From the NCBI GenBank assembly GCA_044225565.1, contig JBGAIL010000022.1, positions 1 through 38,318 on the forward strand: a stretch of DNA of 38,318 nt, written 5' to 3'. Numbering within the stretch: the stretch's first letter is position 1; each line of letters begins with the position of its first letter. Both the position numbers and the translations under genes were made by a program. Origin of the DNA: CAVXAE01 sp044225565. Its GTDB lineage: Bacteria; Pseudomonadota; Gammaproteobacteria; Steroidobacterales; Steroidobacteraceae. Positions 25,352 through 33,963 of the stretch are shown piece by piece. The notes beneath the pieces are model-generated. The model did no database searches, was not told the DNA's origin, and saw only the letters and a list, made by a program, of their open reading frames with translations.

Positions 25352-26008
25352 TCAGCGACGCGCCGCCAGCGCCTTGGCGAGATCTGCGCCGATCTCCTCG
25401 ATGTGCGAGCGGACCAGCCTTTCCGCCTCCTTCGCCTTGCCCGCCGCCCAGGCATTGTACAGAGCGTCGTGCTCCTTGCTGGCGCGCCTCATGCGGCCGG
25501 ACGGCAGCAGGTGCATGCGGACGTAGCGCTGCGCCAGGGTGTGCAGCCGATAGAGGATCTCGCCGGCCACCGGCTGGACGCGGGGAACGATGAGCGAAAG
25601 ATGGAAAGCACTGTTCAGGTCGCCGGAATCCCGCACCGCCGCGGCGGCCATCGCTTCATCCAAAGCGGCGAGTGCAACTTTGCAGGTGGCCTTGTCCTCC
25701 GCCGTGGCGGCGAGCGCTCCCGCACCGACCGCTGCGGGCTCGATTGCGAGGCGCAGCCGGAACACCTCGCGCATCTCTTCCACCGAGACGGGGCGCACCT
25801 GGAAGCCGCGATGCGCGTAGACGTCCACCAGTCCTTCGGAGCGCAGCTGGACGAGCGCTTCGCGGACCGGAATCTTGCTGACGGCGAATTCCGCGGCGAT
25901 GGAATCCTGCAAGAGCTGCGATCCCGGCGCGTATTCGCCCGTCAGGATGCGCTCGCGGATGCGCACAGCGAGCTGCCCGCTCATTGTCCGTACCAGGGGC
26001 TCGCTCAT
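25352..26008 (-). CDS. GntR-family (FCD) transcriptional regulator
   Basis: A 218-residue regulator. Residues about 8-75 form the winged helix-turn-helix (LAVRIRERILTGEYAPGSQL, then VSKIPVREALVQLRSEGLVD). Residues about 85-215 form the all-helical FCD ligand domain (EEMREVFRLRLAIEPAAVGA; FHLSLIVPRVQPVAGEILYR). FCD regulators usually sense carboxylic acids. Its ATG overlaps the stop of the DapA-like gene as ATGA (26005-26008). The palindrome centred on GTATAC at 28852-28873, upstream of the operon's first gene, is the expected type of binding site. Confidence 0.9.
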   Translation of the reverse strand: MSEPLVRTMSGQLAVRIRERILTGEYAPGSQLLQDSIAAEFAVSKIPVREALVQLRSEGLVDVYAHRGFQVRPVSVEEMREVFRLRLAIEPAAVGAGALAATAEDKATCKVALAALDEAMAAAAVRDSGDLNSAFHLSLIVPRVQPVAGEILYRLHTLAQRYVRMHLLPSGRMRRASKEHDALYNAWAAGKAKEAERLVRSHIEEIGADLAKALAARR

Positions 26009-26922
26009 GCGCCGCCCGGAGCAGTGGCCACGGCTGTGCGAATGATCTGCAGCACTCGCTCGCGCTCCTCTCCCACCACGGGCAATCGCGGCGGCCGCGT
26101 GAGCTCGTTGCCCATTCCGCATTCCTGGGCGACGAGCTTGGTGTACTGCACCAGCTTGGGGTGATCGTCCAGGTGCAGCAGGGGCATGAACCAGCGATAG
26201 ATAGCCCGTGCCTGCTCCCACTCTCCCCGAACGGCATGCCCCCACATGCGCAGGGTTTCCCGCGGGAATCCGCACACCAGCCCGAATACGGTGCCCACCG
26301 CGCCCAGCATCACGCTCTCGAGCACGATGTCGTCGATGCCCGCGAACAGCACGTACCGGTCGCCCACCGCATTGATGATGTCCGTGAGGCGTCGCGGATC
26401 GCCCGAAGCCTCCTTCACCGCGACGATGTTCTCCAGATCCGCGAGCTCGCGCAGCAACTGCGGCGTGAGATCGACGTGATAGCTCTTCGGGTTGTTGTAG
26501 CAGAGCAGAGGCAGCGGCGTGGCCTGGGCCACGGACCGGTAATGAGCTACCGCTTCCCGGGCGTCCGCGCGATAAACCATGGCGGGCATCAGCATGATGC
26601 CGTCCGCACCGAGCGATGCAGCGTCCGCCGCGTAGCGGCAGGCGGCTGCCGTGGTCAATTCGGATACCCCCGTCAGCACGGGAACGCGGCCCGCCACCGC
26701 CTTCACCGTGGCGCGAAGCAGCTCGCGCCGCTCTTCCGGCAGCAGGGAATTGTTCTCGCCGATGGTGCCCATCATGACGATGCCGTGCACTCCCGCATCC
26801 ACCATCCGCAGCACGTGACGCATCGTCGCGGGATAGTCGATGGAGAGATCGGCATGGAACTGCGTGGGCATGGCGGGGAACACGCCGCGCCAGCCTCGCG
26901 CTTTTTCTACGAGTGCATTCAT
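26005..26922 (-). CDS. DapA-family lyase, LhpC-like
   Basis: A 305-residue TIM-barrel enzyme of the dihydrodipicolinate synthase/N-acetylneuraminate lyase family. The Schiff-base lysine is Lys170 (NIVAVKEASGDPRR), the catalytic tyrosine Tyr142 (LLCYNNPK), and the pyruvate-binding block is GTIGENNSL (residues 52-60). In hydroxyproline catabolism the family member LhpC deaminates pyrroline-4-hydroxy-2-carboxylate to alpha-ketoglutarate semialdehyde. The neighbouring epimerase and the operon structure make that role likely, although other DapA-like aldolase roles are possible. The ATG overlaps the stop of the OCD-family gene as ATGA (26919-26922), and the stop overlaps the GntR start the same way. 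Confidence 0.85.
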   Translation of the reverse strand: MNALVEKARGWRGVFPAMPTQFHADLSIDYPATMRHVLRMVDAGVHGIVMMGTIGENNSLLPEERRELLRATVKAVAGRVPVLTGVSELTTAAACRYAADAASLGADGIMLMPAMVYRADAREAVAHYRSVAQATPLPLLCYNNPKSYHVDLTPQLLRELADLENIVAVKEASGDPRRLTDIINAVGDRYVLFAGIDDIVLESVMLGAVGTVFGLVCGFPRETLRMWGHAVRGEWEQARAIYRWFMPLLHLDDHPKLVQYTKLVAQECGMGNELTRPPRLPVVGEERERVLQIIRTAVATAPGGA

Positions 26923-27875
26923 CGGGGCCCTCCGGAACTCGACCGCTGCGCGACGAGATGCGCAGCGGCCAGATCGCTCAACGCCGTGCCGACGGACTTG
27001 AACGCCGTGATCTGATCCGCTCCGGTACGGCCCCGCACCCTGCCGCTGCACAGGTCGGCCAGCTCGCCCAGGATGTGGTCTTCCCGGACGCGCCCTTCCT
27101 CGATGGGAATCAGGATCTCCCCGGCCTCGTTCAACGTATTGACGCGGCTATCCACGTACAGGGTCGCCTTCTCGATGAGCCGGGTATCGCACTCGCGTGC
27201 ACCGCGCTCGTGGTTGCCGAAGAAATCCGCATGCGTTCCGGGGCGCACCCAGTCGCCCAGGATCAGCGGCGCCCGGGCGCCCGTCGCGCAGCTGATGACA
27301 TCCGCCTCGCGCGCCGCGGACTCCAGGCTCTCCACGATCCCAAGACGCAATTCGGGCCTGTGCATCTTCACGGCCGCGATGGTCTGCGAGACTTTCTCGG
27401 GGCTCCGGCCCCACACCATGACGTTCTCATACGAGCGCACGGCGGCGTGTGCGAGGATCATGTATGGCGCAAGCTTGCCCGTGCCACAGAACAGCAGCTG
27501 CTTCGCGTCGCGCCGCGCAAGGAAATCCGCGGCCAGCGCCGCGACAGCCGCAGTCCGCCAATACGTGACCGTGGTGCCGTCCACCAGCGCGAGCGGCTCA
27601 CCCGTCCCGCGATCGAAGAGCAGGATCTTGGCATGCAGGATCTGCCGCCCCTTGGGCACGTTGCTCGGCAGATAGGTAAAGGCTTTGACGCCGATGACCT
27701 CTTCCGTCCACGCGGGCAGCACGGCAAACGCATCGTGGAATGGATCGCCTTCCGCGAGCTGATAGACGGTGCGCCGCGGCGTGCCGGCCGGCGCGCCGAA
27801 TGCGGTGCGCAGCGCGGCCACGAGCGACGGGAAATCGAGCGCGCGCTGAACCTCTTCGGCTTCGATGACTTTCAT
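26919..27875 (-). CDS. Ornithine cyclodeaminase/mu-crystallin family protein (LhpI-like, second copy)
   Basis: A 318-residue member of the OCD/mu-crystallin family. Blocks include AWTEEVIGVKAFTYLPSNVP, the arginine block VTYWRTAAVAALAA, the nucleotide site LLFCGTGKLAPYMILAHA, and FFGNHERGARECD, typical of the reductase branch. LhpI, the delta-1-pyrroline-2-carboxylate reductase of the hydroxyproline and D-proline pathways, belongs here. Placement directly after a proline-racemase-family gene supports that role. The protein is only distantly similar to the OCD-family protein encoded at 21855-22796. ATGA overlaps connect it to both neighbours (27872-27875 and 26919-26922). Confidence 0.86.
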   Translation of the reverse strand: MKVIEAEEVQRALDFPSLVAALRTAFGAPAGTPRRTVYQLAEGDPFHDAFAVLPAWTEEVIGVKAFTYLPSNVPKGRQILHAKILLFDRGTGEPLALVDGTTVTYWRTAAVAALAADFLARRDAKQLLFCGTGKLAPYMILAHAAVRSYENVMVWGRSPEKVSQTIAAVKMHRPELRLGIVESLESAAREADVISCATGARAPLILGDWVRPGTHADFFGNHERGARECDTRLIEKATLYVDSRVNTLNEAGEILIPIEEGRVREDHILGELADLCSGRVRGRTGADQITAFKSVGTALSDLAAAHLVAQRSSSGGPR

Positions 27876-28812
27876 GAGCGGCCTATGCCCCAGCAGAACG
27901 GATCCGACTCATCCAGCAGCAGGGTGCATTCACCGTTCACGTAGGCCGTGCCCGCGATGGTCGGGACGATGCCTTGCGCGGAACGGCGATAGCGCCCGCG
28001 GAAGACGCTTCCTAGAATGCTCTCCTGCACCCACTCCTCGCCTTCGGCCAGCTTGCCGTCCGCCGCGAGGCACGCGAGCTTCGCGCTGGTGCCCGTGCCG
28101 CAGGGCGAGCGGTCGTACGCATCCCCGGGGCAAAGCACGAAGTTGCGGGAATTTCCCTGTGAGCTTCGCGGCGGGCCGAACAGCTCGACATGATCCACTT
28201 CAGGGAAGCCGCCCGCGTTCACTGCCCTCCGCACGCGACGCGCGAAGTCCGTAAGCGTCGCCACGTTGGCGAGCTCCAGTGGCAAAGCTACCTGCTCCAC
28301 GAGAAAAAACCAGTTGCCGCCCCAGGCGACATCGCCGGTCACGCGGCCGATGCCCGGCACGTCGATGCTCACCTGGCGCGCTTTGCGATACGCGGGGACG
28401 TTCTCCACCGAGACGGAGCCGTCCTCGTCGAGCGTCGCCGTGACCACGCCGACGCTGGTCTCGATGCGATGTGCGCCCGGCGGAAGACGCCCCTGCTGCG
28501 CCAATGTGACGACAAGCCCGATGGTGCCGTGCCCGCACATGCCGAGATAGCCGACGTTGTTGAAGAAGATGACGCCCGCCGCGCAGCCGGCATCGTGCGG
28601 CTCGACGAGCAGCGCGCCGACCAGCACGTCCGACCCGCGCGGCTCGTTGACGATGGCCGCGCGGAAGCGGTCGTGCTTGCTGCGAAACACCTCGACGCGC
28701 CCGCTCAGCGGGCCGCGGCCGAGATCGGGACCGCTTCGAGCACCGCGCGCGTCGGCTCGCCGCCGTGCGAGTCGATGACGCGGATGCGATGGGTGATACG
28801 CCTGGGGAACAT
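27872..28812 (-). pseudogene. 4-hydroxyproline 2-epimerase (proline racemase family), frameshifted near its start
   Basis: The enzyme interconverts trans-4-hydroxy-L-proline and cis-4-hydroxy-D-proline. The two catalytic cysteines are both present, in GYLGMCGHGTIG and RSPCGTGTSA. This C/C pair marks epimerases or racemases, not the C/T dehydratases. Other blocks are VNEPRGSDVLVGALL and FFNNVGYLG. The N-terminus (MFPRRITHRIRVIDSHGGEP, start 28812) lies in one frame that ends at 28705, and everything from GPDLGRGPLSGRV onward is in another. One base is missing near 28730, where GAAGCGGTC would read through as GAAGGCGGTC. The motif DSHTGGEPT also lacks its Thr codon. This is either an inactivated gene or a sequence error. 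It heads the operon. Confidence 0.85.
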
Positions 28813-28851
28813 TTCCGGCTCGGTTCGGTCGCGCCGCCATTGTCGATCGGG

Positions 28852-28873
28852 CGTAGATCGTATACGTTCTACG
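28852..28873. promoter_or_regulatory. 22-bp GntR-type palindrome between the divergent epimerase and FAD oxidoreductase genes
   Basis: The arms CGTAGA (28852-28857) and TCTACG (28868-28873) flank the inner palindrome CGTATACG (28859-28866). Only one symmetrical pair, 28858/28867, is mismatched. The central GTATAC matches the core of many GntR/FCD operators. It ends one base before the ATG of the FAD oxidoreductase gene. TTGTCG (28840-28845) and TATACG (28861-28866) could form a promoter starting transcription at about that ATG, which has no Shine-Dalgarno, so the message may be leaderless. Confidence 0.65.
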
Positions 28874-28874
28874 A

Positions 28875-30118
28875 ATGCTGCCACAAGCCGGAAGGGACAC
28901 GGTCGCCGTCGTCGGCGCCGGGGTCATCGGCTGCTCCATCGCCTGGGCGCTCGCCCGCGAGGGCCGCCGCGTGCTGCTCATCGACCGGGACAGCGCGCCG
29001 GGCGCGCGGCGGGGCGAGCTTCGGCAACGTCGGCTGGCCGGCCGCGGGTTCGTTCGAGCCGCTGCCCTCACCCCGGTTGCTGTTCGGCTTCTGGCGGGAG
29101 CTTTTCGCATTCGGCGGGCCGTTGTCCGTGCCCTTGCGGCGCCTGCCGGCCTTCGCGCCGTGGGCGTGCCGCTTCGCGGCGGCTGCCTTCCGCAGGCCGG
29201 AAGGCACGCGCCACCTCGCGCCGCTGGTGGAGCCGTCGTCGGCCGCCTATCGGCAACTGCTGAACGAGATCGGACGACCGGAGCTGCTGAGGCGCAGCGG
29301 GCATTATCAGTTCTGGGTGGGGAAGGATCTCTCGCGGGCCGAAGCACTGCACATGGGGAAGCTCGGCGTGCCCACCGCGGAGGTGCGTCTGCCGATCGCA
29401 TTGAAAGCCGTCGGTGCGCGGCTGCGCGGAAGCCGGTTTGCCAGGCTGTTTTTCCCGGAAAGCGGCACACGTCGTCGACCGTATCTGGTCTGCGAGCCTG
29501 GCGCATGCAGTGACGCAACGCGGCGCTTCAGTGTGGCGGGCTGGCGTACGAGCCATGCAGCCACTTGGCGACGCCATCGAGATCGTCACGAACGAAGGGC
29601 CGCTCAGCGTCGGTACGGCCGTCATCGCAGCGGGTGTGGTCAACGCCTTGCTGGCGGCGTTCGGGCTGCATGCACCGCTCGAAGCGGCGCGTGGATGTCA
29701 GCATCGACATGCTCGGGCATGCCGCGTTCGTGGCCGCGCCCAGCGTCTACGTGCATCAGCGAATGCTCGTCACGCCCTGCTGGGCGCGCGCATCGGGCTA
29801 CATGGAATTCGCGGGCATCGACGCGCCGCCGGATCCGCGCAAGCCGGCGCAGCTGCGACACAATCTGAAGCAATTGGGCTTTCGGCCGGGGGACACAGGC
29901 CCGAGCTGGATGGGTCATCGTTCCGTGCTGCCCGACTACACTTCCGGGCATTGGACACGTGCCGGGCGCGCATCGCCTGTTCTACGCCGTGGGCCACCAG
30001 CACATCGGGCTCACGCTCGCGCCGGTAACCGGGGATCTCATCGCGGACCTGGTGGCGGAGTGCACGCTCCCGTCACGCTGTTTCAGCGTTCGATCTGCGC
30101 CGGTTCGGGCGCGCGTGA
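28875..30118 (+). pseudogene. D-amino-acid-dehydrogenase-like FAD oxidoreductase with five frameshifts
   Basis: Pieces in successive frames add up to a DadA-like flavoprotein of about 410 residues, the kind that oxidises D-hydroxyproline or D-amino acids. Residues from the ATG at 28875 give the FAD fold (VAVVGAGVIGCSIAWALARE, then LLIDRDSAPG). The frame then moves near 29011-29014 to ASFGNVGWPAAGSFEPLP, near 29449-29453 (T5) to RKAAHVVDRIWSASLAHAV, near 29690 to VDVSIDMLGHAAFV, near 29940 to LPGIGHVPGAHRLFYAVGHQ, and near 30075 to FDLRRFGRA and a TGA at 30116-30118. Every shift is +1, as if one base were inserted. It diverges from the epimerase gene and would supply the oxidation step of that pathway. 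Confidence 0.8.
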
Positions 30119-30412
30119 CGACCGCCTTCCATGCCTCTGCCACTGAGGGGTGTCTGTACTCGAAAGGCAATCCGCAATATCGGATCCCCTGGGTGACCTC
30201 GACACGTCATTTTCATCCGACGGCGCATAGCTGCGGTATGCAAGAACTGCCAACTCAGTGTTCGATACCATTTACTTCTCTCCTTGATCTGCAACGATGA
30301 ATTCAGGGCTCGCCTCAAATAATGCTGGTTACTGTTGCGCGCTTTACGCTTATTTTCAAAGCTGACAGTTACGAGATGCCTCTTTCACATCGATACTTCG
30401 GTACTTCTTAAG
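30119..30412. other. AT-rich gap at the left edge of the island, no gene seen
   Basis: The composition drops sharply here from the GC-rich catabolic genes to a more AT-rich island. I see no convincing coding frame, tRNA fragment, direct repeat or transposase remnant that would explain the junction. Confidence 0.6.
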
Positions 30413-30935
30413 CTATCCTGACATCGCTCTCCAGTTTCGTCTGTCGGCAATCGTGATGTGCTCACTTGGGAGCCGATCTTGATAACGATGCAGCAGGTTT
30501 ACGGCCCGACCCTTTGATCCAGATGTCAAAGGCACTTTCCAAGAGCCTCCGACGAGCCGATATTCCCAATAACGCGAAGGTGGGAAACCGCGATCATTCC
30601 CAAACGTCACAAGAGCTTGTCGCGGCCACGATAACCCACTGATCCGAGATTTTGTCTCGGTACAGCAATAGCGCTATAAGCGGAGCACCCCACGTTGGTA
30701 GGGATGCCATACTTCCAGTAAACGATATCGTCGCGCTCTGCTCTATAGCGTTGTAAGCATCACCGCTCCAGGAGTTGGACTCTTTGAAGCTAACGGATCG
30801 CTTCACGACGATCGTCGAGCCATCATCCAGCAGTACGTCCTCATACCACTCACGTTCAACGATTCCATCTCCCGTGCAGCCCCACAGAACTGTGATGGTC
30901 GCCATGGAGACAAGAAGTGTAGTTTTTACGCTCAT
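30413..30935 (-). pseudogene. Small lipoprotein of unknown function, one frameshift
   Basis: From the ATG at 30935 (AAGGA six bases upstream) the product starts MSVKTTLLVSMATITVLWGC, a lipoprotein signal with Cys20. It continues VEREWYEDVLLDDGSTIVVK and WSGDAYNAIEQSATISFTG up to DQWVIVAATSSCDVW. The frame then stops at 30594, but the next frame continues NDRGFPPSRYWEYRLVGGSW, then AVNLLHRYQD and ITIADRRNW, to a TAG at 30413. Removing one G from GGG near 30597-30599 joins the halves into about 173 residues. The W/Y-rich beta-like continuation makes a single gene likely. I do not recognise a function. It lies directly after the HlyD fragment. Confidence 0.7.
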
Positions 30936-30944
30936 GGACGATCC

Positions 30945-31055
30945 TTGAACGAACCCGATGTCCCGGTTCTCAATGGCGACTTCAGTCAAAAGGGGTTCAT
31001 ACGCGGGGACAAGACTCAAAAGAACTGTTCCCGGCTGCACCACCGCCTCGACCTT
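30945..31055 (-). pseudogene. Fragment of a HlyD-type membrane fusion protein
   Basis: About 37 codons read VVQPGTVLLSLVPAYEPLLT and EVAIENRDIGFV. This is the lipoyl/barrel segment of HlyD-family type I secretion adaptors (typically ..VQPGTVLM..VP...PL..E......DIGFV). Both ends of the gene are missing. Upstream it abuts the small open frame at 30997-31352, and downstream it runs in frame into the lipoprotein start at 30935. It shows that a type I secretion locus, or a copy of part of one, once stood here. Confidence 0.6.
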
Positions 31056-31352
31056 TGAGCAGCGTCGGGCGATCAAACCCCATCCCCAACGCAACCGCAA
31101 TCTGGTCTTCAGTGTAAGTACCAGGCGGCAGAGAAATACTGCTCGCTGTGAAGAACTCTTTGACGATATTGATGAGACTAGGCGAGGACGAATCGTCCCG
31201 GCCCATCCTGCATGTACTCATTTATATCAATGTTTATTGTTGGCCCATTCACCCGGCAGCCTGATCAGAGCTTCATCCGCCTTGTTACCTGGAGCGCTTG
31301 TGGACTCGTACAAATAAAGGTTAGTCATCTCTGCTGCTGAAGGTAATGCCAT
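30997..31352 (-). pseudogene. Small protein of unknown function, two frameshifts
   Basis: From the ATG at 31352 (AAGGAC upstream) the frame reads MALPSAAEMTNLYLYEST, then NKADEALIRLPGEW, before stopping at 31227. Dropping one A near 31237 gives NIDINEYMQDGP, and dropping one G near 31195 gives SSSPSLINIVKEFFTASSIS and GTYTEDQIAVALGMGF. Both shifts are +1. After about residue 100 it runs into HlyD-derived sequence in the wrong frame, so its true C-terminus is lost or replaced. I cannot name the family. It follows the membrane-anchored gene by 13 bases. Confidence 0.5.
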
Positions 31353-31365
31353 GAAAGTGTCCTTC

Positions 31366-31866
31366 TTAAAAAGCTGATCTCACAAGTCCGCAATTGGAGA
31401 TGGGAAGCACAGTCTCAGTGATGACCGAAATCGCGGCCCCCTCCGAGTCCCGGTAACGCACTCGATATTCAATGTGCACGAATTTTGCTAAATCACCCTG
31501 GAGCCTGGAGCTCAGAAAGCCCTTGAAACCCTCTTTCCCGGTGCTGACTATTTCGCAACAGTCTGGATTCTCTTCAAGAAAATCCGTGACACTTTGATAT
31601 CGAATAGGGTCGGCAGGCGGTGAATGAACGGTCTCTGCACCAGCATCATCAGATTTTTTTCCCCGATCTATGCCAGGAGGATATGTTCGAATTACGTGTT
31701 CCACCGCTTTCTCAACGAGCTCCTCATCTGACAGATACCGCCACTCGGCGCCACAATAACCGGTGTAATTGAGAAAGAATTTCGAGACAACTACCAAGCC
31801 AACGACCGAGATGCACAATACAGGTGCCGAAAAAAGCAACGCCGTAATCCGATTCTTGAATTTCAA
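31366..31866 (-). CDS. Small membrane-anchored protein of unknown function
   Basis: About 166 residues. I use the TTG at 31866, which has GGAGAGAG just upstream; a GTG at 31878 is the alternative. The N-terminus has one membrane segment (ITALLFSAPVLCISVVGLVV). It is followed by a soluble part with YCGAEWRYLSDEELVEKAVE, two neighbouring Cys in ENPDCCEIV, and strands HIEYRVRYRDSEGAAISVIT. Composition is AT-rich like the rest of the island. It comes directly after the truncated toxin-like N-terminus, the usual place for an immunity gene; that role is inferred from position only. Confidence 0.55.
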   Translation of the reverse strand: MKFKNRITALLFSAPVLCISVVGLVVVSKFFLNYTGYCGAEWRYLSDEELVEKAVEHVIRTYPPGIDRGKKSDDAGAETVHSPPADPIRYQSVTDFLEENPDCCEIVSTGKEGFKGFLSSRLQGDLAKFVHIEYRVRYRDSEGAAISVITETVLPISNCGLVRSAF

Positions 31867-31894
31867 CTCTCTCTCCACCAGGACGATATCTGCT

Positions 31895-32122
31895 TTAGAC
31901 CGCCGTCTTCTTTGCAACAACCTCGAACATTCGAGAGAATTGCGTTGCCTGTACCAGGGTGAATCGCCCGCCCTCGGATATTCCGTCGTGATTTGTGTCG
32001 CCAAACAGAGCGTCACGAAGCGAGTTTCCTCCCAGCGGGCTCCCATCAGGCGGTAGGTCGAAGTCCACATACGTGGCATCTGCAATCAGGTTTCCCAGAA
32101 ACTGTTCCGATATCGTGGTCAC
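31895..32122 (-). pseudogene. Truncated N-terminus of a large secreted lipase/RTX-like protein
   Basis: A 75-codon frame beginning at GTG 32122 (TTISEQFLGNLIADATYVDF), continuing DGSPLGGNSLRDALFGD and FTLVQATQFSRMFEVVAKK, then stopping. The pattern resembles the first about 70 residues of large secreted alpha/beta-hydrolase or RTX proteins that continue for hundreds of residues; the continuation is missing here. The GTG overlaps the stop of the upstream paralogue (32119-32122, GTGA). With the HlyD fragment it suggests a degraded or silent copy of a type I-secreted effector. The family assignment is from memory of the pattern and is tentative. Confidence 0.4.
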
Positions 32123-32856
32123 TTGAGCTCTCCCTTCTCATTTTTTTGCACCAAGGCTGCCTTCATTAGCTCTCTGCCGTTCGGTGGCGGGTCTGGACAG
32201 CTGTAGGTTGGAACAGACTCGCCAAATAATCGGGTCATAGGGCTGTAATATCTGAACGCCACTGCTTGTGCGATGACCGTTCGCGTAGGTAGCTGAACGA
32301 GTTCGTGACTTCTGCGCGTCAGCGGACTTAAAAAAGTGCCTTGCACTCGCTCAGACTTTATCGGTGCGAACTGCACCCCAGCCCTTGGCTTTTCCGTCAA
32401 TTTTGTGACGACAAAGCACTGATCCCTGCGCAGATACTTTCCGTAGATATGTCGTTGTGGCGAACAGTCTATATTCCCCATACGTCCCAGCGTCACCCTG
32501 TAGAAGCCCCTTTCCGGCGCCCCCCCCCCTGGCTCCGACAACCTTGTTCTCGAAGTCGACAAAGTCGACGGCGCGGTCGATGACAAACTCGTAGCACGCA
32601 TCGCATTGAAAGCCCGTGAAAGGCTCTTCATAGAAGAATCCTTTCTCGACAGATATCGTTTTCACCCGACTCCGCCTTTGGCGCAGGCCAATTTCATGTC
32701 GAGATACCCGACAGGATCGGCGAAGAGATAGGCCAGCAGGATTGCCATGACAACCGCCGCACGCTTCCAGCCACTCCCACCGCCTAGCGTCGGTGATGCC
32801 TTGCTGAGAAGCAGGAAGAGTGCTGCGACAATCGCAAAGAAGATCAAACCGATCAC
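32119..32856 (-). pseudogene. Immunity-like paralogue C, with a G10 tract and split frames
   Basis: Starts at GTG 32856 (GGAG upstream) with a membrane segment (IGLIFFAIVAALFLLL), a second one (VVMAILLAYLFADPVGYLD), then a soluble part. The first frame ends near 32662, where TGA overlaps a GTG that opens VKTISVEKGFFYEEPFTGFQ and FVIDRAVDFVDFENKVVG. That frame breaks at a run of ten G on the minus strand (32520-32529). With nine G it would continue GFYRVTLGRMGNIDCSPQ and QAVAFRYYSPMTRLFGESVP to a TGA at 32119. The soluble part matches paralogue A (YYQVTLG..., YRYAPPIERMFG...). Function unknown; the tandem copies next to a truncated secreted-protein start suggest immunity. Confidence 0.55.
32520..32529. 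repeat. Ten-base C/G homopolymer inside a coding region
   Basis: Ten consecutive C on the plus strand (G on the coding strand) sit in the middle of paralogue C. A nine-base tract would restore the frame. No other run this long was noticed in the window. Such tracts are both slippage hot spots in cells and common sequencing error sites. Confidence 0.9.
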
Positions 32857-32888
32857 TCAACTCTCCTCGTTAAAAACCATCGAGCCAT

Positions 32889-33174
32889 TTATGCAATTCG
32901 AGGGTCGTACGAATTCCACTTCGATCTATCGGTCATGATGCGAGCACCCTCACGAAATATTGCTCTCAGAAAATCAATCAATACCGGCCGCTTATATGGA
33001 CAAGAAAATCTTGCTCTGCCCTCTGAAATTGCATCAATGGGAGTCGAATTGATGTACTGAATCGTTTCCGAAACGACGCGCCCCGAGGAGAGATCTGTCA
33101 CCGGACGCGCGAGAAATCGCCATGAGCGCGACGAAGGCGACAATGAGGCCACCAAGAATCACCAACCCCATCAT
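32889..33174 (-). pseudogene. Immunity-like paralogue B, internally deleted
   Basis: Begins ATGATG at 33174 with a membrane segment (MMGLVILGGLIVAFVALMAI) like those of paralogues A and C. It then shifts frame by +1 near 33110-33120 into VVSETIQYINSTPIDAISEG, FSCPYKRPVLIDFLRAIF and a TAA at 32889. The tail resembles the C-terminal end of paralogue A (YRYAPPIERMFG...GTYRCP). The central about 150 residues are missing, so this copy is a deletion remnant. It lies between the other two copies. Confidence 0.5.
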
Positions 33175-33209
33175 TTAGGTCATACCTCGAAAATTTTCCC
33201 CATACTATG

Positions 33210-33932
33210 CTACTTCCTTTCGCTATCGCGGTTGGACGTGAACGCCATCGCTAGAAATTTCTCTTGATCAATCATCTTGTCTGGGCAGCGATAGGTACCT
33301 TGCTCGCTGCCAAACATTCGCTCTATCGGGGGCGCATATCGGTAGGTCGTAAAGGTGAGCAACGGCTGATCGCTTGATAGATCCCGAATCTCGTGTACGT
33401 TGCGAACTAGTATGCTGCCCAGCTTTCCTTGAACGTGGGTCGGCCAGCCCCATCGTTTGAATGCTGAATATGAATAACCTTTAACCGGTATGCTTTCCAA
33501 CGGCAGGATCACGAGACACTCTCCTTCCGCCAATCGTGCATCACCGTTGCCCGCACCGTAGAACACCCGGGATCACTGACATGGCCCAAGGTGACTTGGT
33601 AATAATTGGTTTTGCCGTAGACCTCATAGTCGACATAGGCAACCTTCCTATCTAGCACGTCCCATAGCGCAGAGCGTCCGACTTCCCGGGACCTCGGTCC
33701 CAGAAAAAGCCTGCTCGTTTTTATGACTTTGTCCCCGCAAACCGCCGTCTTGACGGCAGGCTAGCTGCGTATCGATGTATCCGATTGGATTTGCAAATAG
33801 ATAGACGAGGATGCCGACGCCAATCAGGATGGCGGGTAGGACACGGCGGCGTCCATCCGCTCTCTTAGGAGTCATTCGCAAGATCACCCAGAAAAGCAGG
33901 GCGATAGCGGCGAAAAACATCATCCCAAGCAT
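33210..33932 (-). pseudogene. Immunity-like paralogue A, two frameshifts
   Basis: From the ATG at 33932 the product has two membrane segments (MMFFAAIALLFWVIL and AILIGVGILVYLFANPIGYI, followed by DTQLAC). It shifts by +1 near 33740 into VIKTSRLFLGPRSREVGRSA and VAYVDYEVYGKTNYYQVTLG, then by -1 near 33560 into FYGAGNGDARLAEGECLVIL, AFKRWGWPTHVQGKLGS and YRYAPPIERMFGSEQGTYRC, ending at 33210. Full length would be about 240 residues. YLFANPIGYID and YLFADPVGYLD show that it is a paralogue of copy C. The family is unknown to me. Confidence 0.55.
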
Positions 33933-33963
33933 AACAACTGACCTTTCATTATCGCCTTATTGC

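Noticed and set aside
28875..30118. Programmed ribosomal frameshifting as an explanation for the FAD oxidoreductase.
   Set aside because: Five separate shifts in one gene, without shared slippery motifs or pseudoknots that I could see, is far outside known programmed cases.
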